The notes under the pieces: generated by a model | Told to the model about the DNA's origin: nothing | The model's database searches: none | Seen by the model: only the letters and a program-made list of their open reading frames with translations | Position numbers and translations under genes: made by a program | Shown here: positions 8,734 through 16,808 of the stretch, one piece after another | How the letters are laid out: every line of letters begins with the position of its first letter | Position numbering within the stretch: the stretch's first letter is position 1 | From: Flavobacterium sp. ACAM 123 | GTDB lineage: Bacteria > Bacteroidota > Bacteroidia > Flavobacteriales > Flavobacteriaceae | Assembly: GCF_000264055.1 (NCBI RefSeq) | Contig: NZ_AJXL01000019.1 | Location: 1-46,209, forward strand | Length of the DNA stretch: 46,209 bases | Reading direction: 5' to 3'

Positions 8734-8772
8734 AGTGATTAGTAATTAGATCTTCACTAGTTACTAATCACT
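8734..8772. repeat. Imperfect hairpin between atpA and atpG
   Basis: The arms 8734-8749 and 8757-8772 are complementary over 16 bases with one mismatch, around a 7-base loop. The surrounding spacer also repeats short direct units of the type TAGTAATTAG and TAGTGATTAG. It lacks a strong U-tract on the minus strand, so it is better read as an RNA-processing or translation-tuning element, or a small dispersed repeat, than as a full terminator. Confidence 0.55.
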
Positions 8773-8783
8773 TATCACTTCTA

Positions 8784-10361
8784 TTAGTTATATTTTGCTG
8801 AAATTTCTTTTGCTACAGTTTGGATTACATCTGTAATCTCGTCTGTTAACTTTCCTGCTTTCAAAGCATCTAAAGTTGCTCTGTGTTTGTTGTTCAGGAA
8901 CTCCAAGAAGTCTTTCTCAAATTCTTTCACCTTATTCACAGGAACGTTTCTCAAAAGATTTTTTGAACCCGCATAAATAATCGCAACTTGATCTTCTACT
9001 GTGTAAGGATCATTCAAACCTTGTTTCAAGATCTCGACGTTTCTTCTACCTTTTTCAATTACGTTTAAAGTAACTGCATCTAGATCAGAACCAAATTTAG
9101 CGAACGCTTCCAATTCACGGAATTGCGCTTGATCTAGTTTCAAAGTACCTGCCACTTTCTTCATTGACTTAATTTGTGCATTTCCTCCAACACGAGATAC
9201 CGAGATACCGACGTTAATTGCAGGACGTACTCCAGAATTAAACAAATCTCCATCAAGGAAAATTTGACCATCTGTAATCGAAATTACATTTGTTGGAATA
9301 TACGCAGAAACATCACCAGCTTGTGTTTCGATAATTGGCAATGCCGTTAATGAACCACCACCTTTTACAATTGGTTTCAATGAATCTGGTAAATCGTTCA
9401 TGTTTTTAGCAATTCCATCATCAGCAATTACTTTACAAGCACGCTCTAATAAACGACTGTGCAAGTAAAATACATCTCCAGGATATGCTTCCCGCCCTGG
9501 TGGTCTTCTTAATAAAAGAGAAACCTCACGGTAAGCAACAGCTTGTTTAGATAGATCATCATAAACAATCAAAGCAGGACGACCTGAATCTCTAAAGTAT
9601 TCTCCAATAGCTGCACCTGCAAAAGGAGCATAAACTTGCATAGGAGCTGGATCAGAAGCATTAGCAGCAACAATAATGGTATAAGCCATTGCTCCTTTTT
9701 CTTCTAACATTTTAGCGATTCCTGCTACAGTCGACGCTTTTTGTCCAATTGCAACATATATACAAAATACAGGTTTTCCTGCATCGTAAAATTCTTTTTG
9801 ATTTAAGATAGTGTCAATACAGACAGTTGATTTACCTGTTTGACGGTCACCAATAACCAATTCACGTTGTCCACGACCAACTGGTATCATAGCATCTACT
9901 GCTTTTATCCCTGTTTGTAATGGCTCCGTTACTGGCTGACGGAAGATAACTCCAGGAGCCTTTCTTTCCAAAGGCATTTGGTATAACTCCCCACCGATTG
10001 GTCCTTTTCCATCAATTGGAAAACCAAGGGTGTTGACTACACGTCCTACCATTTGCTCTCCCACTTTAAGAGAGGCAATACGCTGTGTTCTTTTTGCAAT
10101 AGAACCCTCTTTGATTCCAACTGATGGGCCTAAAAGTACCACACCAACATTGTCTTCTTCAAGATTCAATACAATAGCTTCTAAACCATTGTCAAATTCT
10201 ACTAACTCACCGTATTGAACATTAGAAAGCCCGTAAACACGAGCAATACCATCTCCAACTTGAAGTACTGTTCCTACTTCCTCTAGCGTAGCGCCAGATT
10301 CAAAACCTTCTACTTGCTTTCTTAATATTGCTGAAATTTCAGCAGGTTTGATTTCCGCCAT
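8784..10361 (-). CDS. atpA: F1Fo ATP synthase alpha subunit
   Basis: The 525-residue alpha subunit provides the non-catalytic nucleotide sites of F1. The Walker A motif GDRQTGKST is near residue 170, with the usual [12 protein letters not shown] stretch after it and the signature [17 protein letters not shown] near residue 375. The length is slightly above the E. coli protein, as usual in Bacteroidota. The catalytic partner, beta (atpD), and epsilon (atpC) are not in this operon, which ends with atpG. In Bacteroidota these two are, as far as I know, encoded elsewhere. Confidence 0.99.
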   Translation of the reverse strand: MAEIKPAEISAILRKQVEGFESGATLEEVGTVLQVGDGIARVYGLSNVQYGELVEFDNGLEAIVLNLEEDNVGVVLLGPSVGIKEGSIAKRTQRIASLKVGEQMVGRVVNTLGFPIDGKGPIGGELYQMPLERKAPGVIFRQPVTEPLQTGIKAVDAMIPVGRGQRELVIGDRQTGKSTVCIDTILNQKEFYDAGKPVFCIYVAIGQKASTVAGIAKMLEEKGAMAYTIIVAANASDPAPMQVYAPFAGAAIGEYFRDSGRPALIVYDDLSKQAVAYREVSLLLRRPPGREAYPGDVFYLHSRLLERACKVIADDGIAKNMNDLPDSLKPIVKGGGSLTALPIIETQAGDVSAYIPTNVISITDGQIFLDGDLFNSGVRPAINVGISVSRVGGNAQIKSMKKVAGTLKLDQAQFRELEAFAKFGSDLDAVTLNVIEKGRRNVEILKQGLNDPYTVEDQVAIIYAGSKNLLRNVPVNKVKEFEKDFLEFLNNKHRATLDALKAGKLTDEITDVIQTVAKEISAKYN

Positions 10362-10399
10362 CTTAATTTATAATTTAGACACTTAAATGTGCAATAAAA

Positions 10400-10933
10400 T
10401 TAGTTACTTAATTCCTTTTTTAATACTTGTAATCTATTGGCTATTGAAGCATTGTATTGCTTGTCACCTATTCTCAAGATAAACCCTCCAATAATCGAAG
10501 CGTCTACGTGATTTTCTATTGTAATTTTCTTATCTGATAATGAAGCGATTTTAGCTAATACCTTAGCTTCTAAAACTGCATCCATAGCAATAGCCGTAGT
10601 AACCTGCGCTACTTCCACACCATTCATGATATCGAATAATTTGCTATATTCTACTGCAACAGTCTCCAAGATTTCAAATCTCTTGTTTACAAATAACAAA
10701 TGAAATAAACTCTTTGTTACGCCATTAGTATCTGCAAAAACTTCTAGTAAGGCACTCTCCTTAACTTCTACTCTTAAAGTGGGGTTTTGAATAAAAGTGC
10801 TTAATTCTATATTTCCACCTATAGTAGAAGCGATAAAGTTCATATCCTTACTAACTGTTAAAGCCACTCCTTTAGATTCTGCGATCTCTAAAATTGCTTT
10901 TGCATAACGAATTGCTGCTCTTGTACTTGCCAT
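10400..10933 (-). CDS. atpH: F1Fo ATP synthase delta subunit
   Basis: This 177-residue protein is the delta (OSCP-like) subunit that ties the peripheral stalk to the top of F1. It starts with the conserved helix MASTRAAIRYAKAILEIAESKG and ends with the family signature IIGGFILRIGDKQYNASIANRLQVLKKEL. It starts 4 bases after the atpF stop and lies 38 bases before atpA, so it is fully embedded in the operon. Sequence identity within this family is generally low, but the position and the end signature make the call certain. Confidence 0.97.
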   Translation of the reverse strand: MASTRAAIRYAKAILEIAESKGVALTVSKDMNFIASTIGGNIELSTFIQNPTLRVEVKESALLEVFADTNGVTKSLFHLLFVNKRFEILETVAVEYSKLFDIMNGVEVAQVTTAIAMDAVLEAKVLAKIASLSDKKITIENHVDASIIGGFILRIGDKQYNASIANRLQVLKKELSN

Positions 10934-10937
10934 AATA

Positions 10938-11438
10938 TTAGTTTAGCTTTACGTCACCTAACATTTTCTCAACCAATTTAGTTTGAGCTTCTTTATTAGA
11001 TAATTCGTCTTTCAATAATTTTTCTGCAATAGTCAATGACAAAGTAGAAACTTGTAGTTTCAATTCAGCCATAGCTGCATTTTTTTCACCTTCAATTGCT
11101 GCTTTTGCTTGTTCGATCATTTTCAAACCTTGAGCCTGCGCTTCCTCTTTAGAATCAGCAATCATTTTTTCTTTAATTTCACGTGCATCTTTTAGCATGT
11201 TATCACGTTCCATTCTTGCTTCCTGTAAAATACGTTGGTTGTCGGCTTGAAGGTTTTGCATTTCTTTTCTTGCATTTTCAGCAGAAAGCAAGGCATTTTT
11301 AATTCCTTCTTCTCTATCATTTACTGCATCAAGAATGGGCTTCCAAGCAAATTTTTTCAATAAGAAAATTAATCCAACAAAGATCAATACTTGCCAAACA
11401 AACAAACCTAACTCAAACTGATTTATTAACTTTTCCAT
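10938..11438 (-). CDS. atpF: F1Fo ATP synthase b subunit
   Basis: The 166-residue b subunit forms the peripheral stalk. One membrane helix (about residues 8-28, LGLFVWQVLIFVGLIFLLKKF) is followed by the usual FAWKPILDAVNDREEGIKNAL and a long charged helix to the C-terminus that dimerises and reaches to delta. The length is normal. It follows atpE after an 86-base spacer that contains a perfect 17-bp hairpin, and overlaps no gene. Confidence 0.98.
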   Translation of the reverse strand: MEKLINQFELGLFVWQVLIFVGLIFLLKKFAWKPILDAVNDREEGIKNALLSAENARKEMQNLQADNQRILQEARMERDNMLKDAREIKEKMIADSKEEAQAQGLKMIEQAKAAIEGEKNAAMAELKLQVSTLSLTIAEKLLKDELSNKEAQTKLVEKMLGDVKLN

Positions 11439-11472
11439 GTTATGTACCTATAATAATATTTAATTTAATAAT

Positions 11473-11513
11473 AAAAACAATAGTTACAACCAACCGTTGT
11501 AACTATTGTTTTT
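11473..11513 (-). promoter_or_regulatory. Perfect 17-bp hairpin with U-tract between atpE and atpF
   Basis: The arms 11473-11489 and 11497-11513 are perfectly complementary around a 7-base loop. On the minus strand the stem ends in TTTTT and continues with ATTATT. It lies 11 bases after the atpE stop and 34 bases before the atpF start. Form and place suggest partial termination or 3'-end protection of the atpBE part of the transcript, which would give more c subunit than b, delta, alpha and gamma. Confidence 0.7.
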
Positions 11514-11524
11514 TTGAATTTTAA

Positions 11525-11716
11525 TTAAGCAGCAAACAATGCAGCGAAACCAATTCCTTCAATTAATGCAGCTGCGATAAGCATAGCAGTTTGGATTTTT
11601 CCTGAAGCTTCTGGCTGACGAGCAATAGCGTCCATTGCTGAACCACCAATTCTACCAATCCCTAAAGCCGCTCCGATTACGATCAATCCAGCTCCTACAT
11701 AATTTAAACCTTCCAT
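11525..11716 (-). CDS. atpE: F1Fo ATP synthase c subunit
   Basis: The 63-residue proteolipid makes the c-ring. Helix 1 has the glycine ladder GAGLIVIGAALGIGRIGGSA, the polar loop is ARQPE (residues 34-38), and helix 2 carries the ion-binding Glu in LIEGIGFAALF. The residue after that Glu is Gly and the Gln/Ser-Thr ligands of sodium-type rings are absent, which points to protons. It is short at the C-terminus, as in other Bacteroidota. It lies between atpB (34 bases upstream) and the atpEF hairpin. Confidence 0.98.
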   Translation of the reverse strand: MEGLNYVGAGLIVIGAALGIGRIGGSAMDAIARQPEASGKIQTAMLIAAALIEGIGFAALFAA

Positions 11717-11750
11717 AATATATATAATTAAAAATTAAACACTCAATTTA

Positions 11751-12902
11751 TTAATGTGCCTCCTCGTGGTGAGGCTCTTCTACAGCAGCGCCAAAATAAA
11801 GCGCTGATAGCAATGTGAAAATATAGGCCTGTAAAAATGCAACCAATATCTCTAAGATAGAAAGTGCAAATGACAATCCAAATGATAACGTACTACCAAT
11901 CCAACTCTTGAAAATAAACATTAAACCGATGATACTCATTAAAACAATGTGCCCAGCAAAAATGTTTGCATACAAACGAATCATTAATGAAAATGGCTTA
12001 ATGAAGACTCCTAACAACTCAATTGGCGCTAATACAATACGCATCAATTTTGGCACTCCTGGCATCCAGAAAATATGACCCCAATAGTTTTTATTAGCTG
12101 TCAGATTCGTTATTAAGAAAGTCATGATGGCCAATGCAAACGTAATGGTTAAATTACCTGTAACATTTATTCCAAAAGGCATCAACCCAAAAATATTTAA
12201 GAATAACACGAAGAAAAAGATAGTTAATAAGTAACTCATGTATTTCTTGTAATGTTTCTCTCCTATGTTCGGAATAGCGATTTCGTCCCGTATAAACAAT
12301 ACCACTGGTTCAAATATTCTTCCTCCGCCTTTAGCGATTCCTCCATTTTTAGAATAAGTTCTTGCTAAACCTGCGAACAGCAAAATCATTAAAAAAGAGG
12401 CAATAAATATAGAAAATACTGTTTTTGTAATTGAAAAGTCAATTGGACGATCATTCGTTGGAAAACCATCTGCACCCTCCGATATTGTACCAGAAGCATC
12501 CGTCGTGTATATTTTCCCATCGTGATGGTTTATCGCGTAGAAATTACCATTAGATTCGGCAACCGCTTCTCCGTGTTCAAATTTAGCAGAGGAGAAAAAG
12601 TGTATCCCGTTATCCCACAGAATTACTGGTAAAGAAAAACCATAATGTTCCCCTTCTACGTCATCAGAGAAAAAAGTAAAATCATGAGAATCTAACACGT
12701 GATGACCAATGTATGCTTTAATTTTAGATTTTACATCTGTAGGTTCAGCATGAGCTCCTTCGTGGCTTTTTTCAGTAGTTTCGTGTGCAACTTCAGTCTG
12801 AACTTTCACAGAATCCACCTGAGGATTTGCAAAACTCATTAAAGGAAGACAGGCTACTAAAGTCGCTATTATAAATCTAAGTGGTCTATTTGAAATCACC
12901 AT
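11751..12902 (-). CDS. atpB: F1Fo ATP synthase a subunit
   Basis: The a subunit holds the two proton half-channels. The essential Arg is in SLMIRLYANIFAGHIVLM, in the second-last large hydrophobic block. I place the start at the ATG at 12902 (383 residues), not at the further upstream frame start at 12956. The protein then begins MVISNRPLRFIIATLVACLPLMSFA, a signal-peptide-like end, and a consensus promoter overlaps 12946-12974, so the longer form would start outside the transcript. An insert of about 100 residues after the signal is His/Glu-rich at first (HEGAHAEP) and would lie outside the membrane; the C-terminus is also His/Glu-rich (EEPHHEEAH). Confidence 0.95.
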   Translation of the reverse strand: MVISNRPLRFIIATLVACLPLMSFANPQVDSVKVQTEVAHETTEKSHEGAHAEPTDVKSKIKAYIGHHVLDSHDFTFFSDDVEGEHYGFSLPVILWDNGIHFFSSAKFEHGEAVAESNGNFYAINHHDGKIYTTDASGTISEGADGFPTNDRPIDFSITKTVFSIFIASFLMILLFAGLARTYSKNGGIAKGGGRIFEPVVLFIRDEIAIPNIGEKHYKKYMSYLLTIFFFVLFLNIFGLMPFGINVTGNLTITFALAIMTFLITNLTANKNYWGHIFWMPGVPKLMRIVLAPIELLGVFIKPFSLMIRLYANIFAGHIVLMSIIGLMFIFKSWIGSTLSFGLSFALSILEILVAFLQAYIFTLLSALYFGAAVEEPHHEEAH

Positions 12903-12945
12903 AACTGTTAAATATCTTAATTTTTTACGTTTCTGAAATTTGGTG

Positions 12946-12974
12946 CAAATGTACATTTTTTATTATTATTCAAA
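12946..12974 (-). promoter_or_regulatory. Promoter of the atpB operon
   Basis: On the minus strand TTTG (12971-12974) is followed after 17 bases by TACATTTG (12946-12953). Together these match the -33 TTTG and -7 TAnnTTTG elements of Bacteroidota housekeeping promoters. The expected start is near 12939, about 37 bases before the atpB ATG at 12902. It would allow the atp genes to be transcribed apart from sprE and bactofilin upstream. Confidence 0.65.
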
Positions 12975-13021
12975 AGAGTATAAAAACTTATTTTTTTCAA
13001 TTCTCTGATGTATTTACTGAT

Positions 13022-13414
13022 TTATTGTTTTTCTTTCAATATTCGTATTGTTAAAACAGTCTCTATTAACAAAAAAAGAATAAACATCCCAAAAAAATTA
13101 ACTTTTTCAATTGTATTATCGTAAGTCACGATGTGCAAGATAGGTTTTAATATTAAATAACAAAACACCATTTTGATACTTGTTCCCAAAAGAAAAGACA
13201 TCCCAACATTGTCGAAGCTTTTTTCTTTCACTTTTAATAAGACGATGAATATCAGGGTGGACATACCAAAAAACAATAGATAAAGTACTTCGATTGAATA
13301 CTGAAAAGAAGCGACACTAATTTTTAATAAATAAAAACTAAATTTGTGTAATAAGTACGCTAGACCAGAAAATAGTGCTAAGCTGATAAGAGGCTTTTGA
13401 TTTTTAAAATTCAT
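13022..13414 (-). CDS. Small membrane protein of the ATP synthase locus (DUF6168-type)
   Basis: The 130-residue protein has about four membrane helices (residues about 10-30, 38-60, 72-92 and 105-125) joined by short basic loops. In position and size it corresponds to AtpI-like proteins, which help c-ring assembly, although I see no AtpI motif. From memory flavobacteria carry a DUF6168 protein at this place, between the AtpZ-like gene and atpB. The gap to atpB holds the atpB promoter. Function unknown; a role in ATP synthase assembly is only suggested by position. Confidence 0.6.
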   Translation of the reverse strand: MNFKNQKPLISLALFSGLAYLLHKFSFYLLKISVASFQYSIEVLYLLFFGMSTLIFIVLLKVKEKSFDNVGMSFLLGTSIKMVFCYLILKPILHIVTYDNTIEKVNFFGMFILFLLIETVLTIRILKEKQ

Positions 13415-13479
13415 ACTGTGTTTGTTTGCTCCACACGACAGAAATACTGGGAGCTTTTTTACTTTTATTACTTAAAAGT

Positions 13480-13709
13480 TTATTGAGATTTGTTGATTTC
13501 GTTCACTTGTCGAATCACATTGTACAAAGCCAAGGCGACTCCAACCATGACTAAAATTTTATTGTAATATACTTGAGGATTGGGATAGTTTTCATCGAGC
13601 CAGTTTCCTCCATAAGCAAACAAAAAAATAGATAACCCCCACTCTGAATGGGTATATTAATTAAGGCAATCCATTTGTTAGATTGTTTTTTGTTGGGTTT
13701 CTTTTCCAT
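13480..13709 (-). pseudogene. AtpZ/AtpI-family small membrane protein, frameshifted
   Basis: The ATG at 13709 gives MEKKPNKKQSNKWIALINIPIQSG (frame 1); after a run of five C on the plus strand (13636-13640) the homology continues in another frame as LSIFLFAYGGNWLDENYPNP and on to NEINKSQ and a stop at 13480. Adding one base in that run gives a 76-residue protein with two membrane helices, as expected for AtpZ/AtpI, which assists ATP synthase assembly or Mg uptake. Its start overlaps the bactofilin gene end by 32 bases. As written, translation from the ATG ends early after about 52 residues. It could be a sequence error in the G/C run. Confidence 0.7.
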
Positions 13710-14085
13710 CCGTTATTAATAACTTTTCTTCATTAATTTTCATAACGCAGGACGCACTAAAATTAGCTCCAGGTTCTACGGAAAGTTTCCCTACCGTAAC
13801 TTTACCGTTGATAACGGCTTGAGCTTTTACGTTTAGTATTTCAGCAACTTGAATGATTCCTTCAAATTTACCTTCGATATCTGCATTTTTACAGTTAACA
13901 TCTCCTGTTATACTGCCAGCAGGACCTACCACTAATTTTCCAGTAGAGTAAAAGTTCCCAATCAATTCTCCGTCAAGCCTAAAATCAGCTTGGGACACGA
14001 TGTCTCCTTTTATAATAGTTCCTTCTACAATTCTATTCGTTTTTCCTAAAAGCTCTGTATAGGGCTTTGCTTTTCTATTAAACAT
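13678..14085 (-). CDS. Bactofilin (polymer-forming cytoskeletal protein)
   Basis: The 135-residue protein has the bactofilin beta-helix core: TNRIVEGTIIKGDIVSQADFRLDGELIGNF, then repeats of the type GKLVVGPAGSITGDVNCKNADIEGKFEGII and AEILNVKAQAVINGKV. Bactofilins polymerise without nucleotides into membrane-bound filaments that place cell-wall or motility proteins. The gene starts 2 bases after the sprE stop and overlaps the AtpZ-like start, so sprE, bactofilin and atpZ form one transcript. The link to SprE, a gliding and secretion protein, makes a scaffolding role near the envelope machinery plausible but unproven. Confidence 0.93.
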   Translation of the reverse strand: MFNRKAKPYTELLGKTNRIVEGTIIKGDIVSQADFRLDGELIGNFYSTGKLVVGPAGSITGDVNCKNADIEGKFEGIIQVAEILNVKAQAVINGKVTVGKLSVEPGANFSASCVMKINEEKLLITDGKETQQKTI

Positions 14086-14087
14086 TT

Positions 14088-16721
14088 TTATTCTTTTTTT
14101 AATCCTAAATAAATAGCAAGATTTTTTTTAATTTGAACCACTTTATAATTTTCATTAGTAAGGATAATAGCAGGTATCACTACTTTAAAATCCTTATCAT
14201 CTTTTAGAATTGTACTGATATTTCGCGCATATGCCTCCGAGTTTATTCCCTTAATAGCAATAAAACTTTCCGTATCGCTATACCCATCTAAGGAATAATT
14301 TAAATCCTGAAAAGTAGCACCGGTCATCAATTTTTTAATCTTTTCTTCTATTGTTTTCGTGCTCTTTTCTTCTGATACCAAAACTTTGTAAAGCACTCTC
14401 CAGTTTTTAGTGTCCGTTGTCGTAAAATCTAGTTTTTCTAAAAAAGGAACTTGGTTCTTCAAAATGTCCTGCGCTTTTTTACCCTCTTCCGTAGTAGGAT
14501 AATTGTCTGCCACAAAATGCAATGCATTTTTATAGGCGGCTAGCCCTTTCAACTTTCCAATCGTATTCGCTTTCAGCAATTCAAACTTTGAAACTATTTC
14601 ATCCCCTGAAAACTGATTAATCAGCCCGTCAGCTTGTTCTAAAATAGTAATAAACTGTTCCTCATTGTATTGTTTGTATAAGGCATCGTAAGCGCCTTCG
14701 GGAGTGTCCTTCAATACCGTTCCCTCCGGATTTTTATTGTTTATTATCTGAGCATAGCGAGAATCTGGAAATTGGAAATTAATCCTGTCTTTCATCGCTT
14801 GCGCTTTGCTACTATTTGTAATTTGGTATATCTTGTATAAATTATACATGGCAGGAAGAATTAATTTTTCGTCCGGATTATTTTCTAATAATTGCTCCAA
14901 CTTTTTGGTTGCCAATTCATATTCTTTGAACTTTTCCTTGTAAATTACCCCAAGTTGATAATAGGCTTTATTGCGTTCCTGTCCTATGCTATCAATTGCC
15001 CCTTGCGAAGTTGGGAGTTGTTTTAAATAAAAATCAGCAGTATATTCTTCAACTACATTATTCTCTTCCTCTTTTAAGCGGTCTTCCAGCTGCTCCCCAT
15101 TGACATCCAAAGTGTCTTGTGAAATCGCGTTAGCCTTGATTATTGACGACAGCCTCCAATTGCCTACTGAAGTTCGATTTCCCCATGTTCTTTTGAATTC
15201 TAATTTCCCAAAAGAAACAGTCGTGGGGTTATAAAAATAGAAAACACTTGCCATTGTATTTGAGGCAGTCATTGAAGGGGGGGAAATCGGCGAATTGCGC
15301 GTTGGCTTTCCTAAATTTTGAGCAGAAAAAGCAGGGTCAATTGATGCTATACTACTGTTTCTATCTATATTCTCTTGCTTTTCTTTTAGTTTCTCTTCTA
15401 AAATTCTTTTAGCTTCATCTTTCTTTTTTAAGGTGTCGATATAGTTTTCGAAATAGCTAACCTTGCCTTCTTCTGACATAGAAACAACCTGTAAAATACT
15501 ATCATTTCTCGAAGCGATAGCTTCAAAAAGAATTACATCGTCTAAATCTTTTCTGATCTTTGCAATGTGAATAAACTCTCTGGTTTTAAGGTCAAGATTT
15601 ACTAATGTGCTGTCGTAATACTTTGCGGCAACTGGATACGCTGCATTTCTAAAATACATATTTCCCATATTCCTGTAATTCGAAGCTATTAAATACTGGT
15701 CGGCAGATGCTTTTTTAAGAGAAACAGTATAAAAGTCCAACGCTTTTTTCTGATTGCCCTGTTTGTCGTAGAAAACACCCATTTGATGATTTAAAACATC
15801 CAGGAACGGCCTATTCTCTCTGTCAGCGATTAATTTTCTATACGTTTTCAAAAAAGCAGTAGTGTCCCCGTTTTGATAGTCAAACAACTGCGCTTTTCTG
15901 GCTTGTGCTTGAATAACATATTTCCTTTCGGATTTTCTATTCATTTCTATTACCGACTCATAGCGGTAAATAGCGCTGTCTTTCTTACCTAACTCTTCAT
16001 AAAGTTGACCGAGTATAAATCGATATCTCGCTTTTTCTTTGTTTTGTTTAGTGAATTTTTCAGCTACCTTTAATTTAATCAGAGCAGAGTCTTTTTCTTC
16101 CAAGTTCAAGTACGCTTCAGATAAAAGAGCATTGACATTAGAAACAACCTGTTTTTTAAGTTTTTGCTCCTTCAAAAGAGTCGTCATGTTTTTTACAACC
16201 AAAGCATCGTTACCCAAACGCATATTCGTTTTTCCTCGCCAAATTTTAGCTTCATAAATCTTGCTGCTGTTTGGGTATTTATATAAAATGTAATTGAATG
16301 CGTCTATTGCGGGAATAAACCTTTGATCGTAATATCTGGCTTTACCCAAAAGCAAGTACGCTTCATCTATTTGAAAGTTTCTTTCTCTTCCATCAATATT
16401 CATAGAATGCTTCTGAATCGCTTTGGTTGCTTTAGTTTCGGCTAATTCAAAATCAGCATTTTTTGCTTTTTCTTCTGAACTAACTTCATCCGTGATTTGC
16501 ATCCTTTCGATAGGCAAACGTTTCCAGAAATTGTCTTTGCTATTGGCTTCTATCGCTAGAATGCCTTTGTCTAAACCAATTTCACCGTTGTACAAAATAT
16601 TATATTTCGTACTAAGCGCATGAGAATTTCTAGATAAAAAGCTATTGTTCCTTGCAGAACAGGCTACCAAAAAATACAGAAACCCTAATGGAATTGAATA
16701 TTTTAATATATTGGTTTTCAA
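14088..16721 (-). CDS. sprE: Gliding motility / type IX secretion lipoprotein SprE (PorW)
   Basis: The 877-residue protein begins with a lipoprotein signal (lipobox FLVAC, Cys 21) and is then filled with TPR-like helical repeats. The block NSHALSTKYNILYNGEIGLDKGILAIE directly after the signal is characteristic of SprE of Flavobacterium johnsoniae and PorW of Porphyromonas, which are needed for protein secretion by the type IX system and for gliding. Clear TPR units lie at about residues 115-160 and 315-370. A low-complexity Ser/Pro-rich stretch lies near 470-490. It is the first gene of sprE-bactofilin-atpZ-atp. The family is firm; that the strain glides is inference. Confidence 0.88.
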   Translation of the reverse strand: MKTNILKYSIPLGFLYFLVACSARNNSFLSRNSHALSTKYNILYNGEIGLDKGILAIEANSKDNFWKRLPIERMQITDEVSSEEKAKNADFELAETKATKAIQKHSMNIDGRERNFQIDEAYLLLGKARYYDQRFIPAIDAFNYILYKYPNSSKIYEAKIWRGKTNMRLGNDALVVKNMTTLLKEQKLKKQVVSNVNALLSEAYLNLEEKDSALIKLKVAEKFTKQNKEKARYRFILGQLYEELGKKDSAIYRYESVIEMNRKSERKYVIQAQARKAQLFDYQNGDTTAFLKTYRKLIADRENRPFLDVLNHQMGVFYDKQGNQKKALDFYTVSLKKASADQYLIASNYRNMGNMYFRNAAYPVAAKYYDSTLVNLDLKTREFIHIAKIRKDLDDVILFEAIASRNDSILQVVSMSEEGKVSYFENYIDTLKKKDEAKRILEEKLKEKQENIDRNSSIASIDPAFSAQNLGKPTRNSPISPPSMTASNTMASVFYFYNPTTVSFGKLEFKRTWGNRTSVGNWRLSSIIKANAISQDTLDVNGEQLEDRLKEEENNVVEEYTADFYLKQLPTSQGAIDSIGQERNKAYYQLGVIYKEKFKEYELATKKLEQLLENNPDEKLILPAMYNLYKIYQITNSSKAQAMKDRINFQFPDSRYAQIINNKNPEGTVLKDTPEGAYDALYKQYNEEQFITILEQADGLINQFSGDEIVSKFELLKANTIGKLKGLAAYKNALHFVADNYPTTEEGKKAQDILKNQVPFLEKLDFTTTDTKNWRVLYKVLVSEEKSTKTIEEKIKKLMTGATFQDLNYSLDGYSDTESFIAIKGINSEAYARNISTILKDDKDFKVVIPAIILTNENYKVVQIKKNLAIYLGLKKE

Positions 16722-16808
16722 TGGCTAACGTTTTTATCATTAAACTTTTAAAAAAGCTTTTTAGTATTGTAACTTGTAAAAATACGTTTCTTTTTGAAAT
16801 ATGGAGGT

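Noticed and set aside
12903..12956. Longer atpB start at 12956
   Set aside because: A consensus promoter overlaps it and the 18 extra residues are not of signal-peptide type.
13636..13640. Programmed ribosomal frameshift in the AtpZ-like gene
   Set aside because: There is no slippery heptamer with a following pseudoknot and the family is not known to use frameshifting.
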